The position numbers were made by a program, and so were the translations under genes. A stretch of 21,799 nt of DNA, from positions 189,919,791 through 189,941,589 of the forward strand of contig JBOZIK010000001.1 of NCBI GenBank assembly GCA_051453625.1. The letters are read 5' to 3'. Below the pieces are notes generated by a model. The model was not told where the DNA came from. It saw only the letters and a list, made by a program, of their open reading frames with translations, and did not search any database. Positions 1 to 9,836 of the stretch are shown here, in pieces (the first letter of the stretch is position 1; each line of letters opens with the position of its first letter). This DNA is from Welwitschia mirabilis (taxonomy: Eukaryota; Gnetophyta; Gnetopsida; Welwitschiales).

Positions 1-1488
1 TCAAAAAGTTATTGGCCAATTACAATTAGACTTTAGTATTGTTAAGATCATTTAAGCCAAGTTCCTTATACACATGATGAGGTAAAATATTAACATGCGC
101 TCCAAGGTCCAACAAGGCGTACTTAATGTTTTTGTTTTCAATTGTAATGGCTATCGTTGGGCAACTAGGACCTTTATACTTAGGCGGGATTTGATTTTGT
201 ATGATCGCACCGGTCTGTTGGGCTAAAAAGGCTCTACTTTTGACATTCATTTGCTTGTTCATTGTGCACATGTTTTTAGGGACTTTTGCATATAATGGCA
301 CCTGTCTAATTACTTTTACGAGAGACATATTGATTTTGACTTCTTTAAAAATTTCTGAGGCCTCTAGCTATTGTTTTTCTATGTTCTCCTTCCTGAGCTA
401 TTGTGGAAATGGTAAAGGCTCTCGGTAGGTAGGCAAAGGTTTTTCTAACTTCTATACTATTTCCTTATTCAATCATTGAGGGAAGGGTAGAGGTTATTTG
501 TAAGGAGTTGTCTTTGTGTTCTTTACTTTTTCCTTCTCCTTATTCATTGCAACAAGTGATTCTTCATCTTTAGATTGACTCGGCTCTATTCCTTGGTCTA
601 TCTCGTTGCCGCTTGGGAGGTGAATGGCTTTAGTTTGTTCTATTGGCTGATCTGTCCTTCTCTGAACCTAACTCCTTTGGGATTTGGCTGTGAGCTCATA
701 AGGAGTTTTCCAGGTTCTCTTTGGTTTAGAGGAGAGAATTTGTTGAAGCATTTGGGTTTGGGCTTGGGCAGTTTGTCTAAGGTTGCTTAGGACGGAGGAA
801 TGTTGCTCAAGAATTCTTTCATAGTCGCAGTTAGTTTGAGTCTAATCATGGTTAATTTGGGCTTGGGTATCTATGAAATTTCTCATGAATTCCTTCAACG
901 AGCTGGATAAAGAGGGTTTTTGGTGAGTTGATGGAAAGGGATGGGGGGATGATGAAGGGAATGGATTTCTTGGTTGGTTCTTGTGATTTTGACTATATGA
1001 GTTCTCTTACTTCCAAGAAAAGTTGGGGTGATTCCTCCACCCAAGGTTGTAGGTGTTGGAATATGGGTCATTTTTTTGGTCTTGCCACTGGTGTCCTACT
1101 ACATTAACCTATTCATTTATGGTGTGTTGAATAAGGGAATAGACAGATACTCCATTGTTTGATGTGAGTCTTTGTGACGAATTAGGCATTCAGGTTTGGT
1201 GGTCAAAGGAGTTGGTAAGGTGGATAGAGATTCTACTCTTCTTGCTAACTCGTCCATCCCATTATTGACTTCGAAATTATCAGGCACCTTGAATACACTT
1301 ATAGACCTAACAGGATGATGGGATCTAGATGGTTCACTTGGCTTTTCCCAAATCTTAGAGCTTTCTACTATGGTTTCAAGGTAACCTCGAACTTCATCTA
1401 TTGGCATACTAAGAAAACTACCCTTGCTTATCATCTCAACTAGCTTCCTATGGTCTGTAGACAATCCTCTAGAATGCAGCAGACCCAA
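1..1488 (-). pseudogene. Athila-like Ty3/gypsy gag-protease remnant, partial
   Basis: Reading on the minus strand, 1488-1117 is an open gag stretch containing GSFLSMPIDEVRGYLE and EPSRSHH, typical of the middle of Athila-type gag. After a frameshift near 1115-1070, a second frame carries HQWQDQKNDPYSNTY and GWRNHPNFSW (about 1096-1012), a hallmark of this family. The same frame continues with several stops through a Gln-rich segment and two PLPFPQ motifs to an open stretch at 328-26. That stretch contains VPLYAKVPKNM and the retropepsin signature ALLDLGAHVNILPHHVYKELGL, where DLGA stands for the usual D-S/T-G-A. Similarity continues through two stops (V*L*LAN) to base 1, so the element runs off the left edge. 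The gag N-terminus is missing beyond about 1488. Gag packages the RNA and the protease processes the polyprotein; this copy is non-functional. Family assignment is strong, exact lineage is inferred. Confidence 0.88.
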
Positions 1489-1489
1489 A

Positions 1490-2139
1490 ATACGATAATA
1501 GATGAAAATTTACAAGGAAATCTAAATACAAATAATAGCAAATAATTGAATTAGATTTAATAGCAAATAAACTTTTTTAATTAATGAAAGAATTTTGATT
1601 TTACAACAGTAAACAACCACACAGGCAACTTCTTCTTAGCCACACAAGCAACTTCTTTTTAGCCACACAAGCAACTTCTTCTTAGCTACACAGACTCTAG
1701 TTCAGCCACATAGGCAACTTCTTTTTAGCCACACAAGCAACTTCTTCTTAGCCACATAGGCTTTACTTCAGCCTCACAGGCTCTCAGCTACATAGGCTCT
1801 TAGAATAAGGGATGCTCCTCTTACGCTTGGTTCTCCTTGTTCTCCTGTACTTCTCCTCCTCTCTCTCATCCCCCTTTTTTTGATGTTTTTGAAAGAATGA
1901 CTTGTTGCCATATTTAAATGCTTTGAAGAGTGTCTTTTCAAGAGGCACATCTCTTGATTTGAAGAGGTACCTTTTACTTTCTTTTTAAGCGGTCTCTTTT
2001 TCTTTTTTTCTTTTTTTTAATGCGAAATTCGTTTCTTAAATTTGGAGTAATTTCTAACCATAAAACTGCAAACAAATTATATGTTCTTAATCGTCTCTTC
2101 ATGCTCTTTCAAGTAAGACCTTGATTATTTAATTCTGAG
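1490..2139 (-). other. LTR-like or leader sequence next to the gag remnant
   Basis: No coding signal was found. Read on the minus strand, this has the look of an LTR or leader: a TATA-like ATTTAAATATGG near 1911-1922, preceded by short repeated AAGAGG and CTCTT motifs (about 1925-1970) that can pair with one another. It is followed by a purine-rich stretch, the 23-bp repeat array (1617-1802) and an AT-rich end. No TG...CA termini or partner copy are present in the window, so the LTR identity is only a guess. Confidence 0.3.
1617..1802. repeat. Degenerate 23-bp minisatellite
   Basis: About nine head-to-tail units follow the consensus GCCACACAAGCAACTTCTTC plus about 3 bases. The first units and those near 1704-1749 keep the 23-bp period. 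Units at about 1685, 1750, 1770 and 1786 are shortened to 16-20 bp and share the core GC(C/T)(A/T)CA(C/T)AGGCT. It lies between the gag remnant and a T/C-rich stretch. Confidence 0.8.
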
Positions 2140-2162
2140 CAGTTAGTTAAGAGTTAACTAAC

Positions 2163-3602
2163 TTGATTAACAACTCCCACTTAATATTTGCAGACGGCCT
2201 ACTGTTTTTTTGTAAGGGAGACATAGCCTCCATTCGAATTCTTAAACAAACCCTGTTTCAATTTGCCCAAGAATCAGGACTCAAAGCCAATTTGGACAAA
2301 TCGCAGATTTTCTTTGCTGGAGTAAGCCCTGCAGTTAAGCAAGCCATTGTACAGGAGCTCCAATTTGGGGAAGGTCGCCTTCCTATCAAATACCTAGGGG
2401 TCCCTCTCACAGCTAGATCACTATCTGTTGACAACTACCTCCCATTGATTGAAAGCATTACCTCTAGAATTCATTGCTGGACAAATAAATTCCTGTCTTA
2501 TGGAGGAAGATTGGAACTAGTTCATTCCATTCTTCTAAGCCTTCAACAATATTGGTGTCATATTTTTCTCTTCCCTAAAAAAGTGATTAAAACTATTGAG
2601 GCGCTATGCAGATCCTTCCTATGGATAGGCAAGGATAAAGCTAAAAGAGCCTTGGTGGCCTAGCATAATGTCCACAATTCAAAGCTAGAAGGCGGTTTGG
2701 GACTTAAGAATATCAGCCTTTACAACAAAGAAACAATCATGCAAAACTTATGGGCTCTTGCTAATAAAGAGGAGTCTCTTTGGGACAGGTGGATTCATGC
2801 TATTTACCTGAGGAACACAGACTTATGGTCTACCCCCATCAAACAATCTTTCTCTTGGGTCTTTAAAAAAATTCTAAAGCTTAGAGTATTTGCTCTCAAC
2901 TGTGTTCAACTCACTAATTCAAGCATGGAATGGCAAGGACCATCCCCTCCTTTCTCAACTAAAGCAACTTATCAGGTTCTTAGTCCCTCCTAGCCCAAGC
3001 AAAGCTGGAGCCATGTCTTATGGGGCAAATTCAATCTGCCCAAACACTCCTCCATCACCTGGCTCATGCTGCTCAATCGCCTGAAAACTAAAGACAACCT
3101 ACACAAGATGGGATTCATTTCAAACTCTTCCTGTTCTCTCTGCGGTGCTGCAAGAGAATCAAGGGAGCATCTTTTTTTCTCCTATTCTTTTTCCAAAGAG
3201 GTATGGAGAAAAACTGCTCAATTCCTTATATTTTCACCACCTTATCTGTGGTCAGAAGTGAAGAACTGGGTGAAGAGAGACCTCGAAGGAAGAAAAATCA
3301 GAAAATACATGACAAGGGCTGCGTTCACAGCAGCTGTTTATTGCATCTGGATGCAGAGGAATGCATCAACCTTCAAAAACTCCCAGCCAAATACGCAGAC
3401 CTACTTTCAGCAAATTAAGTTCAATCTACAGATTCATCTTGCAGAGATCAAAACGATTAAAGACGCACCAGCAAACAGAGAGTGGTATATAGACATGTAC
3501 GCATATTCCCTGACTTCAGATCGCTCTAGCCTTCCTCCCAGTCCTTTCCATTGCAAACAGGTGATTCTTCAAGGGATCCATCTAAAAGAAGCCTGTTATT
3601 AA
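2163..3602 (+). pseudogene. LINE ORF2 C-terminus: RT motif, thumb/connection and zf-RVT
   Basis: One frame stays readable for 480 codons with only two internal stops, both TAG, at 2661-2663 and 2991-2993. It opens at the RT catalytic box, where the usual FADD is FADG (2187-2198), so the second catalytic Asp is lost. Next come IKYLGVPL, the LEGGLGLKNISLYN block and LLNRLKTKDNL. The zinc-binding segment has CSLCG (3132-3146) and EHLFF, but the expected next Cys is Tyr (codon TAT, 3183-3185). The C-terminal part (WMQRNASTF) is typical of plant LINE and 'RNase H-like' annotations. The first TAG sits where the family normally has Trp, consistent with TGG to TAG. Endonuclease, most of RT and ORF1 are missing, so this is a dead copy, but the few lesions suggest it is younger than its neighbours. 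Confidence 0.9.
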
Positions 3603-4096
3603 ATGTATCTAGTTGACTCCTTTAAGATCTGGGTCCTCTGATCTACTATGGACCCCTGTTTTGAGGGGTATGATCACATGCCCTATCCTGAGTGTGTTTG
3701 CGAATAGCGAACAGGCTTCATTTTATTGGGAGTTAATCCAAACCAATTATAGAGGCCCTCCAAACCTGTGCAGAGTGTAACGGCCTCTAAACCCAGCGTA
3801 CCCTAATGTCTTTGCAGTAAATGAGCAGCAAAGCCTCCTGTAATAGAGGAAACAAATTTCCAGTTACCAGACCTTTAGTGCTGGGCTATGTAACCAACAA
3901 GTCTTCACTACAGTCATGCTCAAACAGGCGTCCTTTGAGTTGGGCTATAGCACCCGCATAGGAGAGCAGTCACTGTTTTAGCAGGGGGCTTGACTTGAAG
4001 TAAGGTCCATCCTCTACGGCTTTGCTTTTATCAGGGGTTTGTACTTTAATGCTCAACAAAAACGAAAATTAATACTCATTTGCCAAAAAAAAAAAA
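3603..4096 (+). other. LINE 3' UTR and poly(A) tail
   Basis: This non-coding segment is less AT-rich than its surroundings. It follows the ORF stop and ends in a 12-A tail at 4085-4096. It is treated as part of the LINE because there is no break between the ORF and the tail. Confidence 0.7.
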
Positions 4097-4311
4097 CAGT
4101 TATAGGCTGAAGACATCTGTACTTGATGAACATGTCTATGAAACATAAAGATGTTAGCACTTTTGTCTATAACATATTAAATGTGAAAAAGAGAATAGCA
4201 TTAAAGCGCACAAATCTAATTGTTGTGCATGTCACCCTTCAATAAAATGCTAGCAAATGATTTCAATATAAAATGGAAACTAAGNNNNNNNNNNACAGCA
4301 TTAAAATCGTT
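4097..4311. other. Short AT-rich spacer with a 10-N gap
   Basis: This spacer lies between the LINE tail and the candidate Copia LTR. It contains a 10-N placeholder at 4285-4294. Nothing was recognised in it. Confidence 0.5.
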
Positions 4312-5027
4312 TGTTGAAATAGATTTGTTTGCAAAAAAAATAGTTTACATTAATCTCTAGCAATGAACTCAAAAAAACCTAAATGACTCATGACTCTTGA
4401 AGGAGGATTCTCACTACCACTATGTTGGGGGGTTTGGGTGGGGAGAGGAAGGAAAAATAAGTTGGGCTAAAGCATCATTCTATTTTATTCTTCTTCTTCT
4501 CCCTAGTAAGCAAGCAAGTTTTGATTATGTTATTTATTCATCTTTATTCAAAGCTTGCTCCTCGTTTCTGTTATTATTGTACTTAGAGTTAGAAACTTAA
4601 TTATTTAGAATCTTTGAAAGTTCACCTAGTTGTTATTAATTTATTTTGGCACTTGAAAGGCCTTTCTGTTATGGGGTCCATTTTTGAATTCCAAGTTTTT
4701 ATTGTGTTAGATGTGGTATTAAGGTATGTTCTTGAGAAAAACACCCGTGTTGTGCATCTTGAGGGGTTGAGTTGGCTGCCTTGGAAGGAGAAACTACATT
4801 GTACTACACATTGTAATGTTCCTTATAAACCTCAAACCATGTTTTTTGGATTAAATAAGAAGATCTAGAAGCATGCTATTTTGAGTGTGAAGTACCCAAA
4901 TTGGGAAACACATTATATCTAATGGGAGTTCCTTTTGCTATTTACTTTTTAATTCTTGTTAATTATCAATTTTCATTCTCAAAATTTTTATTTTAAACTC
5001 ATTTACGTCTTTACTTTGGGTTCAACA
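4312..5027 (+). repeat. Candidate 5' LTR of Copia element 1
   Basis: The 3' boundary is well placed: TCAACA at 5022-5027 is followed after nine bases by a Met-tRNA primer site. The 5' boundary is proposed at TGTTGA (4312-4317), which pairs with TCAACA to give typical Copia LTR ends over 716 bp. No partner 3' LTR is visible downstream, so the left end cannot be confirmed. No credible coding signal was found inside; small ORFs here are treated as chance. Confidence 0.4.
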
Positions 5028-5036
5028 ATCCAGAAA

Positions 5037-5049
5037 TGGTATTAGAGCG
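5037..5049 (+). other. Primer-binding site, initiator Met-tRNA type
   Basis: TGGTATTAGAGCG differs by a single C-to-T in its first twelve bases from the usual plant Copia primer site TGGTATCAGAGC. It lies nine bases after the LTR terminus TCAACA and 43 bases before the gag ATG, which is the expected arrangement. Confidence 0.85.
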
Positions 5050-5678
5050 AGTAATCATAAAAAGACTTAAAAACCCTTGAGTGAACCGTTATGGAGGGGT
5101 TATCAACCACTGAACCTCCACTCTTTAATGGGACAAACTATGCTTATTGGAAGATGAAGATGTGGGTTTACTGATAGTCTCTTGAGTTTGAAGTGCAGTA
5201 GGTTATTGAAGATGGATACACAACACCCATAGAGACCATCACAAGTGCTACTGGGATATGTGTCACCAGATCGAAAGACAGGAAAACTTAAAACACCTAT
5301 AAATAAGAATGCTTAGATGCCTATAATTCTAGGGAAAAGAGTGCATTATATTATGCTTTTTCTACTAAATAATTCAATAGAGTAGCTGGATGTGATACCG
5401 CAAAAGAAGTATAAGATGTTCTTAAAGATACATATAAAGGCACTTCTATAGTCAAACAATTCAAGATATTGGTGTTGATAAATTATCTTGAGAATCTTAA
5501 GAATAAATGAAGGAGAAAGGATGTACACGTACTTCACTAAGGTAAGCAACATTGTAAATGGCATTTATGGGCATGGTGGAGATCTATCAAAAACCAATCC
5601 AAAAGGTTATGAGATCACGTACACCAATGTACAAATCAAAGACCACCACCATGGAGGAATCAAGAAATTTTACATTGA

Positions 5679-5825
5679 CTGCTTATGAGATGAAGTTTAA
5701 GGAACTGTAAAGTACATCAATTGCTTATGACATGAACTTGACAGAATATGGTGTTTTCATCCCAAAGTTTAGGGAACTATAAATTTCATTAACTGCTTAT
5801 AAGATGAACTTGATAGAAGATGGGA
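5679..5825 (+). repeat. Imperfect internal repeat in Copia 1 gag
   Basis: The motif TGCTTATGAGATGAA recurs in three diverged forms at about 5680, 5722 and 5794. The adjoining TTTAAGGAACT / TTTAGGGAACTATAAA segment recurs twice. The repeats fall in the gag region before the zinc knuckle and look like an old local duplication. Confidence 0.6.
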
Positions 5826-7423
5826 TTGTCAAAGAAAAGCCCATAGCACTCAAGGACAATAACATTCAAAGGCATCACAACGAAAAAAAGTTAATAGCTA
5901 CCTCAGATGATGGATCTTAAGATGATGATGAGGAGCTTTCTTTGATCTCCAAGTGAGTTTAACATCTTTTATCTAGAAGAAATAGGAAAATAGAGAAGCA
6001 TCCAATATCATTAAGACCATAGGGAAAAGATAAGAGCAAAGGTAAGAACATACAATTTACATCTAAGAATGATCTATGACCTTTCAGAATTAGAATGTTG
6101 GAATTATTAGAGTAGAAGTCATTTTATCCCATAATGCCCAAGCACTAATAGAATGCAGGATAAAAGTCCAAAGAAATAGTTTAAAAGAAAGAAGATCTTC
6201 TCTATTGGTTGGAATGATAACAGAGATTTGACAAAGGAGAGTCTTAGATAATAACAACAAAAACATCCATCCATCATTTATGGTATTTGTCCATAACAAC
6301 TTCAAGATTGATGACAGGAGTTTTAGGACATGTGATGATGTTTACAATTCAAGTAATGAAGAAGGTAAGCTAACTCTTCAGGAAAGTTATGATTTAATTA
6401 CTGAATAATTCACTAATTTGCAAAAATCATGTATCAAACTAAAATAAGTACTCAATAGCCATGAGTTAGCCTATGAATAGGAAAAGAATTCTTGTTTAAA
6501 GTTAATAAGTAAGAATCTTTCTCTTAAGGATGAAATTAACAAACTACTAATTAATTAGAAGAACATGATAAAATGCTAGATATATTAACAGAAGATTCAC
6601 CCAAGGCAAGAGAACTTTAAATATCATCCTTGGTAAAGGAAGGAGGCTAAATGATAAAAGTGGTCTAGGAAAAGACGAATCTTGAAGAAGCCAACCACAG
6701 GAGAATACTTAACGTCTCTTTTTAAATTGGAAGTAGAGGACGAGGTATGAACTTTTAATGCATACAAATAATATTACCTACTTTTATTATCATAGAAGAA
6801 GGAATAGAAGAAATTATTGTCCATTACTCTTTAGCAAACGTTATTACACTTACCATTGCCAAAAGCCAAAAAGACGACTTAAGAACACTAGGAAGGTAAA
6901 CTATACGAAGAAGTGGGTACTACAGTATCATAACAATGCTTTACTTACTCAGATAGAAATTTAGGTCATGAAAGAATATCTGGTACATAGAGAGTGTGTG
7001 CTTTAAGCACATGACTAGATATAAAATAGTTTTCAACATCCTAATTGATCAAAAACAAGGAGTTGCATCTTTTAAAGATAACATTGAGGCTCCAATTAGA
7101 GGCATAGATACTATAAGAGGTGGGAACCTAACTAAGGTAAAGAATATCTTTTATGTACATGGGTAGGCATAATCTGTTAACTGTAAGCCAACTCTGTAAT
7201 TCAAATTCCGATGTAATATTTTCAAAAGATAGCTATACTATTAAGGACTATATATCTAATAAAATATTATTTTCTAGCAAGAGAAAGACTAATGTGTATT
7301 GCATCTTGTCTAGTAATATTACTAACAATGATGTGAAGTGTTTTTTAGCACTTCAAGTAATGTGAAGAATTGACAGAAGAAGCTTGGTCACATGAATATG
7401 AAACTAATGTAGATCTTATTAAC

Positions 7424-7968
7424 NNNNNNNNNNNNNNNNNNNNNNNNNNNNNNNNNNNNNNNNNNNNNNNNNNNNNNNNNNNNNNNNNNNNNNNNNNNNN
7501 NNNNNNNNNNNNNNNNNNNNNNNNNNNNNNNNNNNNNNNNNNNNNNNNNNNNNNNNNNNNNNNNNNNNNNNNNNNNNNNNNNNNNNNNNNNNNNNNNNNN
7601 NNNNNNNNNNNNNNNNNNNNNNNNNNNNNNNNNNNNNNNNNNNNNNNNNNNNNNNNNNNNNNNNNNNNNNNNNNNNNNNNNNNNNNNNNNNNNNNNNNNN
7701 NNNNNNNNNNNNNNNNNNNNNNNNNNNNNNNNNNNNNNNNNNNNNNNNNNNNNNNNNNNNNNNNNNNNNNNNNNNNNNNNNNNNNNNNNNNNNNNNNNNN
7801 NNNNNNNNNNNNNNNNNNNNNNNNNNNNNNNNNNNNNNNNNNNNNNNNNNNNNNNNNNNNNNNNNNNNNNNNNNNNNNNNNNNNNNNNNNNNNNNNNNNN
7901 NNNNNNNNNNNNNNNNNNNNNNNNNNNNNNNNNNNNNNNNNNNNNNNNNNNNNNNNNNNNNNNNNNNN
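7424..7968. other. Assembly gap, 545 N
   Basis: The gap lies within the integrase zinc region of Copia element 1. The bases on either side are near-copies of each other (see findings), so the real missing length may be close to zero. Apparent open frames crossing the N run on either strand are artefacts. Confidence 0.95.
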
Positions 7969-8379
7969 AGCTGATGTAAACTTTATTAATAAAGCAACTA
8001 GTAAGTGGACTTTTCAATTGTAAGCGCTCCAACAAATAGGTTTGTGATGCTTGCCAAAAACGAAAGCAAACAAGAGTAATCATCAATAAGAAAATGTTAA
8101 TATCTACTTTTTGTCTATTAGATATGTTAAATCTTGATATAGTAGGGCGTTCACAAATAGAAACTCTTGGGTGAAAAAGGCATTATCTTATTATTATTAT
8201 TAATGATTACTCTCAATTCACTTGAGTAGTCTTATTTACATATAATGATGAGGCTTTTAACTATTTTTGTTAAGCTATGCATTAGGTTACATAATGAGAA
8301 AGAATACTACATTAAGGTCATATACAGTGATAATGGTGGAGAGTGTTTACATGCAAAAATTAACATTGCAACCAAGTAT

Positions 8380-9810
8380 ATTTAATCACTTTAGCATTAG
8401 CAAAGATATTAAAATAGCCATTTTATCATAAAATTATGCCTTCTTCTCTTTTTATCATGAATTATGATATTATAAACTTTTTCATAACATTTTCAAGTTA
8501 ATTTCTACCTTCTAGAAGACATGCTGCAAGAAGAAATTTCATCAGAAAATGTTAGCAGCTCTGTCCAAGTCACTAGTACTACCAACCTTTCAGGGCATAA
8601 TGAGTTGAAAGTTACATTCTTATATCTTTATGAGAAGTTCATCAAATTCTAATTATGGACTTTATTAGAAATTAAATTAAAAATAATTATCAACCTTAAC
8701 AACATATAATGGAGGTCTAAAGTAACACGTCATAGCAACATGTGGTAGTAACAAGTATAATGATGTGGAGAACACATGACATAGCATACGGTGGTAATAA
8801 CATCATCATTTAAAAGTCATTCCATCACATATTTTTCATAAGAAGACAAGGAATTCTCTTCAAGGCTACAAGAAAAAAATTGTAACCACTTCCTAATATA
8901 ACTACTCAAATATGTAACAACCACTATAAATCAAAGATTCTTAAGCCTTTCTCTCATCCATAAAATGACCTTGACCCCTCATTGTAAAGGATCTTTGGTT
9001 GGCAAAATGTAGTTGGGATATTTGAAACATCAAGATGTCATGGATTTCTAAGGACCTCTCTTGGGAGCAGACTTGTTTTGAGGCCAGTTTGAGGAGTTTG
9101 TTTCAACTTTATCTTCCTTTTTCAATGTAATTTATTTCTTAAATTAATACAAGAATTATTTATTCATTCTTTAATTTCTAGTGCACATTAACATGATACT
9201 TTTAATCCTTAGGAAAGACTATTTCCTTTGTTACTATGAAAGTAGCTATTCATTCTTCGATTTCTAGTGCATGTTAACATAGTACTTTTAATCCTTAGAT
9301 GAGAATACATTATTAAGTTCTATCATTATCGGCTAAATTCTCTAAAGTTAACTATTGGTTATAGTTACTATCATGTTATAAATCTTAAGTATAGTTGTCC
9401 TTACTTTTTATGTTTATGGAGGGCTATGAAGATCCAATGGACTATTAAATTTACTAACACTCATGTGGTAAATGAGATTATATCATCACACCTGAGCCAT
9501 GATAACTTGATGATTTAAGCTTATGTTTCAGAAATTATAGGAAATCATTAGAGTGAAGGTGAGTTGCTCAACATGTCAATCTAGACCTTTGAAATATGTT
9601 TGTTTTCCTACATCAACAATTGAAGTTTATCAAAATTTTTCAAACTTCTAATTTTAAATTTGTTTGGTTTTCATTAGAGGGTTAGAACTATCGTGTCACT
9701 TTTATTAAGTTTATTACAAATATCCCTATGGAAGAATGATACTGATTCCTTATCTAGTTTACTTGATGTTTGCATTTTACTACAATAATTAACACTCTTT
9801 GACCACAAAC
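8380..9810 (+). other. AT-rich LTR-like region upstream of a Ty3-type primer site
   Basis: No coding signal was recognised. The stretch has a TATA-like CTATAAATC near 8925 and a downstream AT-rich end, and it contains a duplicated 52-bp segment. Near its right end, 9713-9745 resembles the conserved tail of Athila/Tat-type LTRs (in intact relatives, a CCCTGTGGGAACGATACT-like string), here CCCTATGGAAGAATGATACT. It is followed at 9819 by a decayed tRNA-Asp primer site. I infer that at least the right part is an old Ty3/gypsy 5' LTR. Its left boundary is not visible, and more than one element may be mixed in. Confidence 0.4.
9161..9298 (+). repeat. 52-bp direct repeat, two copies
   Basis: Copy 1 is 9161-9212 and copy 2 is 9247-9298. 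Both begin TATTCATTCTT, contain ATTTCTAGTGCA and end ACTTTTAATCCTTAG, with about six mismatches. The 34-bp spacer is not shared. Function unknown; this may be an LTR-end duplication. Confidence 0.75.
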
Positions 9811-9818
9811 AAACTTTT

Positions 9819-9836
9819 TGGCATCCTTGCTTAGGA
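9819..9836 (+). other. Decayed tRNA-Asp-type primer-binding site
   Basis: TGGCATCCTTGCTTAGGA matches 12 of 18 bases of the Athila/Tat primer site TGGCGCCGTTGCCGGGGA. Most differences are C to T or G to A. It is preceded by the T-rich ACAAACTTTT seen in intact relatives, and a gag remnant of the same superfamily follows about 800 bp downstream on the same strand. Confidence 0.6.

Larger units (their letters stand above)
2146..4096 (+). mobile_element. 5'-truncated plant L1-type LINE
   Basis: The element starts abruptly inside the reverse transcriptase domain, continues through the C-terminal zf-RVT region, has a 3' UTR of about 480 bp (3603-4084), and ends in TTTGCC followed by 12 A (4085-4096). 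Five-prime truncation with a 3' poly(A) is the expected product of target-primed reverse transcription. A possible short target-site duplication is CAGTTA at 2140-2145 and again at 4097-4102. It is only six bases with no clear extension, so it is weak support and the exact 5' junction is uncertain. Confidence 0.85.
5092..8370 (+). pseudogene. Copia element 1 gag-protease-integrase remnant
   Basis: The ATG at 5092 opens MEGLSTTEPPLFNGTNYAYW, the N-terminus of a UBN2-type Copia gag; many stops and frameshifts follow. A CCHC knuckle can be placed at 6096-6137 by its spacing, with the second Cys changed to Tyr and two stops inside. The protease box at 6981-7013 reads WYIESVCFKHMTR in place of the usual WY(I/L)DSGCS(K/R)HMTG, so the catalytic Asp and Gly are gone. 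The GAG-pre-integrase segment follows (KNIFYVHG, then after a frameshift HNLLTVSQLC, about 7140-7360). The integrase zinc region is split by a gap: KKLGHMNMK before it and CDACQKRKQTR (8043-8075) after it. The core keeps LDIVG, NDYSQFT and SDNGGE (about 8320-8345). Similarity ends near 8370; RT and RNase H are absent. This is a long-dead copy. Confidence 0.88.

Noticed and set aside
201-790. Plus-strand open frames at 201-428 and 575-790
   Set aside because: They are antisense shadows of the Athila-like gag-protease reading on the minus strand.
4397-4868. Two open frames of 67 and 84 codons in the candidate Copia 1 LTR
   Set aside because: No recognisable domain, low-complexity hydrophobic content, and location inside a probable LTR.
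5346-6305. Minus-strand open frames at 5346-5564 and 6090-6305
   Set aside because: Antisense to Copia 1 gag, whose motifs (N-terminus, zinc knuckle spacing) are on the plus strand.
7370-8086. Long open frames on both strands across 7424-7968
   Set aside because: They consist mainly of N residues. The readable ends fit Copia integrase in a different frame or are shadows.
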